A stretch of DNA of 64,000 nt from Diploptera punctata. Taxonomy: Eukaryota > Arthropoda > Insecta > Blattodea > Blaberidae. Location: assembly GCA_030220185.1 (NCBI GenBank), contig JASPKZ010010216.1, forward strand, positions 1 to 64,000, read 5' to 3'. Of the stretch, positions 11,630-24,172 are shown piece after piece. Within the stretch, counting starts at the first letter, position 1, and every line of letters starts with the position of its first letter. A program made the position numbers and the translations under genes. Under the pieces are notes generated by a model. That model was given only the letters and a program-made list of their open reading frames with translations. It was not told the DNA's origin and searched no databases.

Positions 11630-12710
11630 ATGTTTCAAGGATGTCCGTACATAAACTCTCCATACATCCATATCCTGAACAAATGCTCCTTAATAATCCC
11701 CTGCATAATTTACAGTCTTATATCATGGTTAATGTTATTCTACCACCTCATTCTTAATCTACAAATTGGGCGTTTTCCCTCTTGTATCCAACAGGAAGCT
11801 TCCATATACATCTTTTATTCCCCATTCGTGCTATATGTCCTGCCCATCGCAATCTACGATACTTAAATCTTGTTATTAAATAAGGCTTACTGTAAAGAAC
11901 ATGTAGCGCACTGTTATAAAGTTTTGTCCATTCACCCATCTCTTCATCTCTCTTTGGTCCAAACGTTTTTCTAAGAACTTCATTCTCTAATCCTCATTAT
12001 ATTCTTTCCCCCCTTAAAGTAGGAGTCCATGTTCCGCATCCATATATTATAAATGGAAGAATATGAATTTTTTATACTTTCCGTTTAACGTGTTTTGAAA
12101 GGAGTTGGGGCGACAAGAGTCCCTGTATTGTATAATAGCATGCATTTCCAGAAATGAGCGTATATTTGAATTCTATGTGCATCTAATTCCTATTTGTAAT
12201 TATTGTTCCTAGATATTAGAAATAAGCCACTTATCCATTTCTTCATAAATTGTCGATTTCCATTATATAACGTATTTCTATGTGTGAACATATATTTACT
12301 TTTATTAATACCATTCATATGAAGGCCTTGTTTATTCTGTAAAGCTTTGATGGAATGTTTTTGTACGAAATTGAATAATAGAGGAGGCAGTGCAAATCCT
12401 TGCTTTAACCCATTGTGAATTTCAAAAGTATCCGAAAACTGTTTGCCTCCAAGCACACTACTCTTTGTGCCATTTTGACAAGTCCAACTTTACACGAATT
12501 CCGAACTCCTGAAGGATACTACATAACTTCTCTCTCTTAATTGAATTGTATGCATTTTTTAAATATGCATATAGTCGATGTACAGTGCCATCATATTTCC
12601 ATATATTTTCTAAAATCTACCTTATAATAAAAACTGATATGTTCTTTACCTCTTTCTTCTAAATCCAAATTAATGATCACCTAGAATGTCATCATTATAG
12701 AGAGTAAGTA

Positions 12711-12760
<50 letters not shown>

Positions 12761-13935
12761 CATATATATTTTATAATATTCTACGAAGTTGAAACTAATA
12801 AGATGCCCTTGTATATGTTACAATCGGTTTTATCTCCTTTCTTATATATTGGTACGGTAGTCGATTTGTAAGATCGTCTATTTCCCAAATAATACTAAGC
12901 AAGCGACGTGTCTTGTCCCTTAATTTTTCTACCCCTGATTTTATCAGTTCTGCTGGGATACCATTTGAACCCGAAGCTTTACACATCTTCAATGTTTGTA
13001 ACGCCATTTAAACCTCTAATGCATTTGTTTCTATATGTAGCACTCTGCTGTCTACAAATTATTATCCTCGGTCTATAAATTAAAGTAACTTTTGCATCTA
13101 TTTAATATACTCCTGGAATCTGCAATCATATTCATATATTTACTCCTAATTATGATTGTTCTACATTAAAAAAATTCTTGTCTATATTAATTTTCTGATA
13201 TAATTCTCTGATGTTCCTATTATTTTTTCATTAATTTCAAGCTCTTTAATCTTCACTTCCAAATGCTTCCCTCTTTTTCTCCTCAACAACCTGGTGGTTT
13301 TCCGTCCATTACAACCCAATTTTTCTACATTAATTTTATTTGGATTGTTTAACGAATTCATTTTTGCTAACTTTCAATTCTTTAGGATGCCAGCATATTC
13401 CTCATCAGACCATTTCTTGTTTTGCCTCTTTCTTAAATAACCAACGCTTTCTGTTGCTGACAGTTTAAGAGTATCTTTTATTGCCCCCAGTCTATATTTA
13501 TATCAGTTCCTTCTTTGGTTGCCTCATTCTCATTTGAAGGTTCCAGTATTTCAAATCTAATACCAATTTTGATTTGGTATTAGTGCCGTAGATCATTATT
13601 TCTCTTCTTTTTTTTCAAATCAAATTTTTCAGAATCATATTTAGCGTTTGTTCCTTTCATGAGCGATACTCGTTATCTGATTTTCACCCTACCAGTAGAT
13701 GATCCAAATTGCAGTCTTCCCTATAATTACTCTAACATCCTTGATGCTACTGTGCCAGAGTCTATCCACTAATACATGATCTATCGGTTTCCGAGTTTCA
13801 CCATCTGGAGACATATAGGCTTACGGATATCCTTATGCTGGAATGTTATGTTCTTAACAATAAGATCCTCTCATGTGGCAAATGTTAACTAGATAAAATA
13901 TTGCGCACAGAAATCACACTTACCGAGTAACGGCC
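11630..13935 (-). pseudogene. LINE-A remnant (endonuclease-RT), minus copy
   Basis: Non-LTR retrotransposon ORF2 debris in conventional order on the minus strand. Near 13935-13680 is an endonuclease tail with DGETRKPIDHVLVDRLWHSS; near 13470-13380 a linker with SATESVGYLRKRQNKKW; at 13007-12795 RT palm start (KMCKASGSNGIPAELIKSG); at 12456-12190 RT motif B (FEIHNGLKQGFALPPLLFNF). At 11939-11754 is the C-terminal RLRWAGHIARMG segment. The FADD/YADD box is missing, the glycine-aspartate of the GLKQGDALSP motif is altered, and many frame breaks are present. The same family occurs in plus orientation at 14336-21615. Confidence 0.75.
12712..12772. repeat. (CA)n(TA)n microsatellite inside LINE-A
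   Basis: A CA run (about 12714-12737) followed by a TA run (about 12738-12770) interrupts the RT segment of the minus LINE-A copy. Confidence 0.9.
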
Positions 13936-14335
13936 AGGATTCCATTGTTGAATGTTATCGTGAGATTTTCGGAAAATTCGTTTAAATTATCACAAAATCA
14001 TCGTATTTTACTAAACGCTAATAGTAGCCAGACAATATCATATACTACGACAAACGATTGGCCATCATAGGGGAATTTTAACATGGATTCATTTAAAAGC
14101 AAACTATTCATTAATTATATTTAGGTCTACGTGTATGAATCAATTAGTTTAGAATCTAACACCGTTCTATCCTGAGTTGATATAACTATATTTCGTGGCA
14201 TTTATGAGATAAATAAGAATATTAAAAATACTATATCATGAATAGTTCTTGAGACTAAGGCATGCGAAATGAAAAGGCATAATGATCGAATGTAAGGCGG
14301 GAAATATATATATCATATTAATATATAATATTCAA
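13936..14335. other. unassigned spacer between two LINE-A copies
   Basis: About 400 bp with no recognisable coding or repeat signature, lying between the divergent minus and plus LINE-A copies. Confidence 0.4.
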
Positions 14336-14838
14336 ATGTCATACTAAAATCACACAACGTGAGGATGGGGCATACATACTATCATTAATTGAACGACGCT
14401 ATGGATATTAACAACTTGATTTAGTAATCGTAAATGTACATGGTCCCAAAGACGATAAGGATGACAAAATCAAGGATGTGTTCTCTGAAATATTAGTATG
14501 CGTACTTGATAGTCTTTCACGATATCATATGAAAATTGTCTTAGGAGATTTTAATGGAAAAGTGAGGCTGGGGATATAGTAATCAAATCAACAAGAGGTA
14601 AATTCAGTTTTCATGAAGGTAGTAACGACAATGGGGATATATTTGTCACCTTTGCCACATCAAAGAATCGCATTGTTAAGAGCACAACATTCCAGCATAA
14701 GGATATACATAAATACACCTGGACGTATCCAGATGCGAAACTCAGAACCAGATAGATTAGTGGACAAACACGGACACAGTACCATCATCGATGTTAGATC
14801 ATTAGAGGGACAGACTGAAATTCGGATCTCATTTCGTT
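14336..14838 (+). pseudogene. LINE-A endonuclease segment (5' part of plus copy)
   Basis: Plus-strand translation gives an APE-type endonuclease domain of a non-LTR retrotransposon: LVIVNVHGPKDDKDDKIKD, then MKIVLGDFNGKVR (GDFN active-site motif), then HEGSNDNGDIFVTFATSKN and HKYTWTYPDAKLRTRIDRL, and DKHGHSTIIDVRSLEG. The frame changes at least twice. It is the first of three separated pieces of one LINE-A copy; the others are 15841-16367 and 20457-21615, and the intervening DNA is later insertions. Confidence 0.8.
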
Positions 14839-15840
14839 AGGGTTCATTCATAGTGTTCTGCTCAAGAGCAAGTCTTTCACTGCAAACTCAGCATTCTTCA
14901 CTCTTTCCTTGACTCAACTTTCCTTTTTGCATCCGCATACAAACCATTTATTTTCATATTGTCAATCATCTGATGTCTTTTTCTGCCTCTAACTTTCTTT
15001 CCGTTGACCATTCCTTCTAGAACATCCTTCAGCAGGCAGTTTCTTCTTAGCCAGTGGCCAATCCAATTTATTTTCCTCTTCTTATGAGTTACAGCATTGT
15101 TCTTCTTTCACCCACTCTGTCTAGCACATCTTCATTTCTTACTTTGTCTGTCCATTTTACACGTTCCATTCTTCTCCCATATCCACATCTCAAAAGCTTC
15201 TAGTTGCTTTTCCTCATTCCGTCGTAATGTCCACATCTCTGCACTATATAATGCTACACTCTACATAAAGCACTTCACTAGCCTCTTTGGTATTTCTCCT
15301 GCAATAGGTCCGCAGAAAATGCTTCTCTTCTTGTTCAAAGCTTCTTTTGCCATTGCTGTCCTCTGCTTTACTTCTTGACCACAGTTCATGTTACTACTGA
15401 TAGTACAACCCAAGTATTTGAAGCTCTCCACTTGCTCAATGGCCTCATCTTTAATCTTCATGTTTATCTTCCTTTGTTTCTTTCATGGCCTTCGTCTTAT
15501 TTATATTTACCTTCATCCCATAATCCTCGCACTTATCATTCAGCTCCATCAGCATGTTCCTCAATGTCATTGCATCTTCTGCTAGCAAAGCCATATCATC
15601 AGCAAATCTTTTGCACTTTATTATTCTTCCCCATGTTGACGCCTCCCGTATTACTGAAGCAGTTCTTCATTAGGTATTCCAGGTAGATGTTGAAAAGGGT
15701 AGGTGATAGAGGACATCGTTGCCTCACCCCTCTTCCAATTTCTCTTCCCTCTGACATTTCTTCCCCTATCTTCACTTTTATTCGCTGTTTCATATAAAGA
15801 CTACTTATGAGTCTCCTCTCCTTCCAGTTCACGCCTATTT
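14839..15840 (-). pseudogene. LINE-D fragment (RT to 3' end), nested in LINE-A
   Basis: 5'-truncated LINE on the minus strand. At 15832-15599 the RT motif B region reads MKQRIKVKIGEEMSEG and GVRQRCPLSPTLFNIYLEYL (Gly of QGCPLS changed to Arg). At about 15610-15480 an intact FADDMALLAEDAMTLRNML box and GMKVNINKTK follow; at 15461-15261 FKYLGCTISSNMNCGQEVK and KKRSIFCGP. Further left, down to 14839, is the tail ending in GKKVRGRKRHQM-like sequence. TTTCGTTA at about 14832-14839 and 15838-15845 looks like the target duplication. A frame break separates motif B from motif C. Confidence 0.75.
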
Positions 15841-16367
15841 TCGTTACGGTGGAAATCAGAAAATGGCTGTAGTTTATGCAAGGAACAAACCTTAAAGATA
15901 TTTCTGAAACATTTGAATAAAAAAAAACTTAAAAATGATGAAATGCGGCAAGAATAACAAATAAAAATAGATAATAGATTTTAAGTAGTGGAATCGTCAG
16001 ATGGCAATGTGGCAAACGAAGAAGAAACTGATATAAATTAAGAATGCATCAGAAAGAACTGGTTATTTAAAGAAGAGGCAAGACAAGAAATGGTTTAATG
16101 AGGAATGTACCGACATTGTAAAGAAAATAAAGGTAGGATAATAAAATGGCTGCACGAGTGTAGTGAGGAACATTTAGAACAATTGGGTACTATTACACAG
16201 TAAACCACAAGGTTATCAATGAATAAAAATAGAGAATATTTGAGAGAGATGATCTTGAAATCAATACAAATAATAGGAACATTAGAGGATTATATCAGGG
16301 AATGAGGATACACAAGAAAGGGTTTCAGGCTAGATAAAACATAATTCGAATGGGGATCTGATTGCAG
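15841..16367 (+). pseudogene. LINE-A linker between endonuclease and RT (plus copy)
   Basis: The translation contains VESSDGNVANEEETDIN, KKRQDKKWFNEECTDIVKK, an EREYL-type segment and RNIRGLYQGMR, matching the connector that precedes RT in this family. It is interrupted at 16360-16367 by GATTGCAG, and the reading continues after the second GATTGCAG at 20457-20464. Confidence 0.7.
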
Positions 16368-18958
16368 TACCAATGACCCAGACGATCATAACCGGGAGGC
16401 CTTGGCTTGCGGTTAGATAAGAGGAGAGGGAACTAAGAATAATCCGCAATGTGGGAGCAACGACCACACTGGAAGCTGCAAACACGGAATACCACAACGG
16501 CAGACATGGCGGAGATAGAAATATTCGAACGTAGAAAATGGCGGAAGTGGCAACCCAATTTCTGGGGATGAAATAAGAGACCCAGTTCGGGTAAAGAAGA
16601 GTGAAGTCCTCAACGGCAGAAGGCGGAAGAGACAACCCTCGTTGTGGGAATAAAGCACAAGGACGCAAGTCCAAAGGCTTTAAGGAGGCAGCCCCTCCAA
16701 CGTACTAAACCTGCAGAACGTTACTAGCGTACTCAGGAGACACTTCAAAACACATACAAACTCCAAAGAGATAGCCGGACTATTCACCGGATAATGACAA
16801 ACGCAAAGCATAAGGTTAAACGTTTTGTAATTCAAGACCAAATTAAAATAGCAACATGGAATGTCAGAGGAATACATCATAAAGAAGCCGAACTGGAAAG
16901 AGAATTAAAATAAATAGGTATAGATATAGCAGTGATAACAAGAACATAAATGAAACAAAGAGGAAGTCAAGTTCTAAGTAATTATATAATGTTTTATATT
17001 GGAGTTGAAATTACAGAAGGTGCTCAAGCAGGAGTAGCAATATTAGTAAGCACAAGTTTAAGGAAAATAATACGAATAGATAAATAAAAGAATAATGAAA
17101 ATAAGATGCAAAATAAAAAAGGAAATCTTACTGTAATAGAAACAACGCCCCAGAGGAAGGCAGAAAACAAGAAACAACAGAAATTTACCAACATCTACAA
17201 ATGTTAATTGACTAAACAAACAACGACGATTAGTTAATCATAACAGGAGATGCAAAGGCACGTATAGGGAAAACACCAATTACAAATGTAACTGGAACCA
17301 ATGGATAAGAAACGATAAATTATAATGGGAAAACGTTATTAAATTTCGCATGCTTTAACCAATTGAAAATGACGATCAATTAATTCAGACATTAGGAAAT
17401 ACATAAATATACGAGAAGTGAGAGAGAATCATGCTCTATAATAGATTATATTATGGTTAATCAAAAAATGAACAATCTACTCAGAGACACAATAGTCTTC
17501 AGACGAAGCGATATCCATAGTGACCATTACCTATCGATTAGTAAAATATTTATAAAAATGAAATTGGAATAAAGTATTAAAGAAGAAGGAAGAAAACAAA
17601 CAAGACATTTATAAAATAAAAACTGTTAGAAGAAGAATCGATACAAGAGTTATACAAAAGAAGGCTAAAAGTTTATACAAATGCGGAAGAGCCAAAAACG
17701 GAAATTGAAGAAGAATGGAATAGTATAAAAGGACCCATACATAAAACAACAAAATAAGTATTAGGAACAAAGAAAGTAGAAGGAAGAACAAAGGACTAAA
17801 AAATGGGATCCCGAAATCCAGAAATTGGTAAGAGATAAAAAGGAAAAGGGCTACTTAAAATACTTAAACAACAACAATGACCAAAACAGAATAGAATATA
17901 ACTGAACAAGAGCATTAGTAAAAAGATATACCATAAAATTAAATAGAGAACATTGAGATAGATACATAGCAGAAATAAAACACAATTTACAGACAAGACA
18001 AATTATATAAATGTATAAGAAGTCTTAATTCTGAAGTAAAAGACAAAACAAATCTGCTAACTATACAAGACATAGAATTAGAAAATTATTATAAAGAACT
18101 GTGAACGGACAAACAAAATAAAGAAGAAATGACAATCGTAGAAACAAACGAAGAATATGCAGAAGTAGATAAATTAGAGATGCAAGAAATGACAGAAATA
18201 TTAAAGAAATGTAAAAATAACAAAGCATGCTGGATAGACAATAAAAACATAGAATTGATAAAAAATGTACCAAAGACGTTTCAAGAAAGGTTATTAAAAT
18301 TCTATAACAAGTGCTGGAAAGAAAATACAATAGCAGAAGAATGGAAAATTGGAAAAAAATAATCTCAATATTTAAAAAAAACACGATAAAACAAAGCCAG
18401 AAAACTATAGAGGCATAAAGCTTACTACGTGAATCATACAAAATGTATGAAAAAATTATCAACCGAAAATTAGCTATTATAGCGCATGCAATAGTATCAG
18501 AAGAGCAGTTAGGTTTAGGAAAGGAAGAAGCTGCACACAACGTATTCACTTTAAAACAAATAATAGAGATGGGAAGAGAATTCAACTTAGAGACTCACAT
18601 CCTCTCTATAGATTATAAGAAGGCCTTTGATAAACTGTCTGGACCAAAATTATGAAATATATTACACTACACTTGATAGCACTACACAACACTACACTTG
18701 ATAGCAGTAATTAAGAATATGTATGAGAAAACAAAAATAAAAACAAATCAAATGGAAATAATACATTTAACAAGAGGGGTTAGAGAAGATTGTCCACTAT
18801 TAACAACTCTTCTTTACATTTATTTTGACGACATGATACGATCATTGAAGCAAATTACGACTGGGGAAATGACTTAGGAAATATGGTAATAAAAACAGTA
18901 GCCTTTGCAGATGACCAGATTTTAATAGTACAAACAGAGGATGAACTACAAAGAATGC

Positions 18959-19010
<52 letters not shown>

Positions 19011-20456
19011 TAATAATAATAATTTATTTTAGCTGGCAGAGTTAAGGCCATAAGGCCTTCTCTTCCACTCAACCAGCGAATAGTAAAATTATACAAAAAT
19101 TACGTACATATTACAATTTTAAGATATTATTAAAATACAGACTAAACAAAATACAATGATGATTAAATCTAATACTAGTTAATACTAACAAAAACGTAGA
19201 ATATAATAAAATTAAGATGATATAAAATAAAGTAAGTAGCTTCCTACATGATTATTAATGGAATGCTCTATATAGTTGTTAAGCAGTTAACGTTTTCATT
19301 GTGTCGAACTTAAGATATCAGTTAATTTGGATTTAAACAATGATAGCGAATGACAGTCCATGACATGACTGGGAAGTGAATTCCATGCTCTAGCTAGATA
19401 TTTTGTAAGATTCAGAGTATAGACAGGTCCTGTGTTGTGGTATCAAAAGTAAAGAAGAGTCTTGTGATCTTGTTCCAAAATTGTGATGAGCCGATAGGTT
19501 TTGAAAACGTGTTGTTAAAATAAGTTAGTAAATATGTGTGCAGAATTTGGGATAGTAAGGTATGTGAATGTAAAGTTCTTCTGTCATTTAGGCGTAGCCA
19601 TGATAAGGCCTGAAATGAAGGAGACACGTGGTCATAACGACGGAGATTGAACATAAATCGAATGTACGCATTATGAGCACGCTGTAGTCTGTCATATAGA
19701 TCAGTTGTCAGATTAGTCAGTAATATGTCGCTGTAGTCGAAGTGTGGCATTATGAGAGTCTGTACAAGTATTTGTTTTAATTTTGTAGGAAGGAAGTTTT
19801 TTAAAACTATTCTGAATGAAATATCAAAAAATACAATATGGAAATATCATCAGAAAAATAAAAAACAATGGCCTTAAAGGGCGCTCAGCCTGTTCGGACA
19901 AATATAATATTAGAAAATAAACCGACAGAACAAGTGGTAAGATATAACTTTGTAAATTTCGAAATATCATACACAGCGAAAACAGATAAAAATAATAAAC
20001 TAATTAATTTTAATTATATAACAGTAACACTAAAAAGAATTTTGAGGAAGTAACCCAAGAAAGACTCTATAATGAAATTATACAAGACAATAGCAGTGTC
20101 AATTATTACTTATTGATCCGAAACAACGGCAGTGACAACACAACAATCTGCCAGAAGACAAGCTGCTGAAATGAAATTCCTCAGACCAATAGCAGGATAT
20201 CAAAGAGCAGACAAAAAACATAACACAGAAATAAGTAAAGGAATGAAACACAACAATAGTGAAATGCAGAACAAACTGGAAAGAACACTTGACAAGGATG
20301 ACTGAGAATAAGATATCAGAAGCAGCATACAGCTATTCACCACGATGAAGAAGAAGTTTGGGAAGATCGAAGAAAAGATGGAAACAGCAGCAATTTGGAA
20401 CCGCGATAGGCTTGTAAGTAAACCTAAACCGTGAAGATGAAGAAGAAGATGAAGAA
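16368..20456 (+). pseudogene. LINE-C copy nested in LINE-A (split by LINE-B)
   Basis: About 3.2 kb of non-LTR retrotransposon on plus, excluding the nested LINE-B. A 5' non-coding region (16368-16840) contains AAGGAGGCAGCCCCTCC. The endonuclease follows at 16840-17560 (IKIATWNVRGI; ITGDAKARIGKTPI; SDIHSDHYLSI in pieces). RT follows: NNKACWIDNKNIELIKNVP (18129-18362), motif A HILSIDYKKAFDKL (18600-18640), motif B GVRED-CPLLTTLL, and motif C FADDQILIVQTEDELQRML (18900-18960). After LINE-B the frame resumes at 19812 (NEISKKYNMEISSE...MALKGAQPV) and ends with TVT-QQSARQAAEMKFLRPIAGY and a (GAA)n-like tail. GATTGCAG flanks it on both sides (16360-16367 and 20457-20464). Many stops; inactive. Confidence 0.8.
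18961..19804 (-). mobile_element. LINE-B 3' fragment nested in LINE-C
   Basis: Minus-strand LINE, 5'-truncated. Its 3' end is a (TTA)n tail, seen as (TAA)n at 18961-19026. Next comes a conserved 3' sequence containing the self-complementary AAGGCCATAAGGCCTT near 19046-19061. The ORF at 19750-19412 encodes the RT C-terminal part (MPHFDYSDILLTNLTTDLYD, LQRAHNAYIRFMFNLRRYDH, LSWLRLNDRRTLHS). It interrupts LINE-C exactly between LQRMLYN and NEISKK codons. Confidence 0.8.
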
Positions 20457-21615
20457 GATTGCAGATCCCGCGAGACTATTAAATAGATGGAAAAGTTATT
20501 TTATACAGAACAGGATATTGAAAAGGGTAATTTTCAGACATTAGAAATGCTAGTCGCTGAACCAATTGAATTAGAGATAGAAATGACGACAGAAAAGTTG
20601 AAAATGTATAAAGCATCAGGTTCAGATAAGATCCCAACAGAACTGATAAAATCACGGAGGAAAATTGATGGACAACATACGCCGTTTCTTAGTATGATTT
20701 GGGAAAATAAGCTCTTCCAGTTGAATGGAAAGATTCGATTATCATACCAATCTATAAGGAAGGAGATAAAAGTGATTGCGACAATTGCACGGGCATCTCA
20801 TTACTTTCAACTTCTCACAAAATTCTAACAAATTTATTAGTATGCACACTTAATCTCTACATTTATGACATTCTAGGAAACCATCAATATGGATTTAGAA
20901 GAAACAGTTTTCGGATAATTTTAAATTCACGATGGTTTGAAGCAAGGAGATGCACTATCTCCTCTACTATTTAATTTGGAACTAAAGCATGCCATCAAAT
21001 CTTTAGAGGATGAAGAGGACGTACAACTCAATGATATTAATAAGCTGTTAGTTTATGCTGATGATGAGTACTATTTGGCGATACCGAGGAGATACTAAAG
21101 ACCAACTAGCACACACTATTGAGTAAGATTAAGAAATTTGTACTGGAAATAAGTATCAATAAAACTAAATATATGGTCACACAAAAAAATGCCTTCTATA
21201 ATGGAAATGGGCAGCTATTTACAAATTTTTGAGGAAGTGCCTGAATTCAAATACCCAGGAACAATAATAACAAATAGGAATGTGATGCACATATAAATTA
21301 AACATAGGCTCAATTACGAAAATGCGTGCTATTATTCATTACACGGAGTCTTTTGTCTTCCAGATTTGTTTAAAAAATATATTAAACTGAAAATAAATAA
21401 AACTATTATTTTACCAGTTATATTATGTTGGTGCGAAGCATGGACTCTTACCTCAAGGATTACGAGTATTTAAGTACAAAGCTCTTAGGAACATTTTTGG
21501 ACCAAAGAAAGATGAACAGTCAGGTGAATGGAGAAGACTCCATAACAATAGGAAGCCATGTGGTCGGAGTACTTTTAATATCGGAGATCACAAGAACAAG
21601 AACAGAATAATAATT
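20457..21615 (+). pseudogene. LINE-A RT segment (3' part of plus copy)
   Basis: Continues LINE-A after the second GATTGCAG: ADPARLLNRWKSYF, then the palm start KLKMYKASGSDKIPTELIKS (20487-20828). Next are motif B (IHDGLKQGDALSPLLFNLEL, intact at about 20933-20985), motif C LVYADDEYYLAIP (about 21050-21085), VPEFKYPGTIIT, and the ILPVILCWCEAWTLT segment before the C terminus. Motifs B and C keep their key residues but reading frames shift repeatedly. The 3' end merges into the dispersed repeat at 21577. Confidence 0.75.
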
Positions 21616-22300
21616 TCTTGTACGTTTTCCCGTTATTAAAACAATAAACACGCATATCAATCGAGCGTTCTTTGATCCACTCCATTATTAGAAAATGTAA
21701 CATATATATTAAAGAATATATTATTCATTAATCGCAGGTGTTTTGGGAAGAAGGTTTATGCCTTGAGAATTCTTGAACTCAGTTCACCACATTTATATAG
21801 TGGTGTAATATTTATCTGCGTGTGTATCCTTTACGTGTACTTAAATAAAGTAATATCTTCGAATTTCAGGAGATGCAGACGTTAATTAATTTTAGGGGAC
21901 TTAATTATAATTGGATTTTAATATTTCTGATTGCTAATCGGGTGTTCAGTTTCTTTCAGATTCGGCAACCGTCACGTCAGAGTGAGACATTTTCTCATTC
22001 CTAACATATGATATTTATGGGAAGTGACCATGATTTGTTACATATTTACTCAGGCGAACTAATTTACGGTTAGAACAGTACTGTTGTACTATATTTTTAC
22101 ATTTTAACTTACTGGGTATTTCTAGACTAATATGAATTACTACTATCTATGTTACCATATACGTCGCTTTGGAAAATTATTAACACATTTACATACTCTT
22201 CATAATGAATGAACATTTAATTCAAATACATTATTAATGTTGTTTTCGTGGTTTCAATTAAATATTATATGGTACATTTATCTTAGAGAACATCTAATTA
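21577..22300. repeat. dispersed repeat block, copy 2
   Basis: Same-direction relative of 10390-11250, diverged by substitutions and small indels. It lacks the 121-bp TIR element found in copy 1. No coding capacity seen. Confidence 0.55.
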
Positions 22301-22880
22301 ACATACTTTACATTCTATAATTAATTCCATGAGATTACTATATCTCAATTGCAAAGGTAGCGTCGTGAAAAAATGTATTATTGTTCGCCATTTTTGTGTA
22401 ATAAAAACCAAACTTGGCATGTTGCAATTAATTAAAAAAAAGTAAGTTCGAGTTCATTAACTAGCAAAATTGGACCATTAAATGTATAAGTTTACCTAAA
22501 ATGAAAATTTGAAAATAGTTTTAGCTGTCTCAATTTTCAGTATTTCACAACAAAACCAAAGAAATATTATTCAAATAAACCACGGAAGGTAGTCTGCAAA
22601 CCTTAGCGAAATCAATTCATTATACGTGAAATCAGGAATTAAAAACTGAGTCTAAAACCGACATGTTTGGTTCTTCGCAATGTATACCATACAGTTTAAT
22701 AAATCTTTTAATTGGTATTTAACGAGATATATTACTTTAATTAATTTAATATTTTCAGTAAATATGAAATTTGTATCATATTATACAGTAATAAGTTAAA
22801 TGATAATAATATTATTTATTTTCACTCCTATCCGACTCCTTCAAAATATCTGATATCAGATATTAAGTCTCTCCATTTTA
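22301..22880. other. unassigned AT-rich stretch
   Basis: No recognisable gene or repeat in this interval. Confidence 0.5.
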
Positions 22881-22882
22881 AA

Positions 22883-22937
<55 letters not shown>
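22881..22937. repeat. (TAA)n run, 3' tail of LINE-B copy 2
   Basis: Pure TAA repeat. It lies directly left of the conserved LINE-B 3' sequence, as at 18961-19026, so it is the tail of a minus-strand LINE. Confidence 0.9.
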
Positions 22938-23755
22938 CTTTATTCTAGCTGGCAGAGTTAAGGCCATATAAGGCATTCTCTTCCACTCAACCAGCGAATA
23001 TTAGAAAAGTACAAAAATTACATACATATTACAATAAATAATACATAAAATCGGCCGCGGTGGACTAGTGGTTATGCTCCTTGCCTCTGGTCCCTAGGGA
23101 CGCAGGTTCAAACCCGGCCGGGGTCGATGGATTTTTTAGGATGGAAAAATCCAAGGAGCAAGTCCTCTGGGAGGGACTTTAAGCCGTGGGTCCCGAGTCT
23201 GAAGATTTTCAGGCTCGTAAAAAATCCTTAAGCCTGAATGAAAAGGAATCTAAGTGAACTTTACCGACTTTTCCCGTGCTAGTCCTACCTTGGATTACTA
23301 GATGTCAGTATGAAGCGGAACGCTGATCATGGACCACTCAAATGACATCTATACGAAAACTAGTATAACTAAATTAGCATGGTTCAAATTCTTCCCTGTA
23401 GGGGGAGAGCGCCTAAATCTCTGTAAAGGGAAAACATAGGCCTACAATACAATTACAATTTTAAGATATTATTAAAATACAGACTAAACACAATACAATG
23501 TTGATGTGATCTAATACTAAATAATACTAACAAAAATATGGAATATAACACAATTAAAATTAACTGAAGTAAAGTAAGCAGCTTCCTAGATGATTATTTA
23601 TAGATTGTTGTATATAGTTTGTTATGCAGTTAATGTTTTCAATGTGTCCAACTTAAGATATTAATTAATTTATATTTAAATAATGATAGCGATTGACAGT
23701 TGCTGACATGACTGCGAAGTGAGTTCCATACTCTAGTCATAGATATTGTGTAAGG
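22938..23755 (-). mobile_element. LINE-B copy 2, 3' half
   Basis: Closely related to 19027-19400, including the CTGGCAGAGTTAAGGCCAT 3' motif and the CTCTTCCACTCAACCAGCGAA block. It is split by SINE-E (23036-23451) and then by the 8.7 kb TIR element that begins at 23756. Its 5' half resumes at 32430. Confidence 0.8.
23036..23451 (+). mobile_element. tRNA-derived SINE (SINE-E)
   Basis: About 415 bp retroposon within LINE-B. A tRNA-like head GGACTAGTGGTTATGCTCC (A box) and GGTTCAAACCCGG (B box, about 23105) are followed by a long unrelated body ending near CTGTAAAGGGAAAAC. ATTACAAT flanks it at 23028-23035 and 23452-23459, matching the uninterrupted LINE-B sequence at about 19108. Confidence 0.8.
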
Positions 23756-23959
23756 GCCGGTTTCACCAACACAGGTAACCGTGTTACCGGTGAATTAAAC
23801 GGAGCGTTTCCCAGCTTCACTACAATTTGCGTTTCACCAACAACAGTAACTTTTCACCGGGAGTTATTTCGTCGTATTTCGTTAGTAAACCGTAACCGCA
23901 CGAATTTGGTCGGTAGAATCAGAGGGTGATATTAACGGAGGGTGATTCCTATATTAAAA

Positions 23960-24172
23960 TGGCGTGTGAAAGACTGGACATTTTTAACATTGAACGTGAA
24001 TATGGTTTTAATTATTATTTTGAAGGCCAATTGAATTGAAAAATACTCTAGTTGGGTAGAAGAACTGTGTGAATAGTTTGAAAATTACGATTACAGTGAT
24101 ATCGCAGACTTTCGAAGATACCAGGCCTGTCTACCTGATAGGCTACTGCACATTTGGATCATCGGAGAGGTA
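23960..24172 (+). pseudogene. possible first exon of transposon gene
   Basis: Starts ATGGCGTGTGAAAG (MACERLDIFNIEREYGFNYY) and continues with WVEELCE, FENYDYSDIADFRRYQACLP and HIWIIGE in one or two frames, ending at a splice-donor-like GAG|GTAAGTTT at about 24171. Stop codons interrupt it. Its position just inside the left TIR suits the 5' exon of the element's own gene, but no family match can be asserted. Confidence 0.35.

Noticed and set aside
16330..16880. Minus ORFs of 114, 81 and 66 codons
   Set aside because: Antisense of the LINE-C 5' region; the same sequence recurs at 41868-42066 as repeat DNA without conserved frames.
18061..18585. 174-codon minus ORF rich in Leu, Phe and Ser, membrane-like
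   Set aside because: It is the antisense of LINE-C RT, whose plus-strand motifs are clear. AT-rich antisense codons give false hydrophobic proteins.
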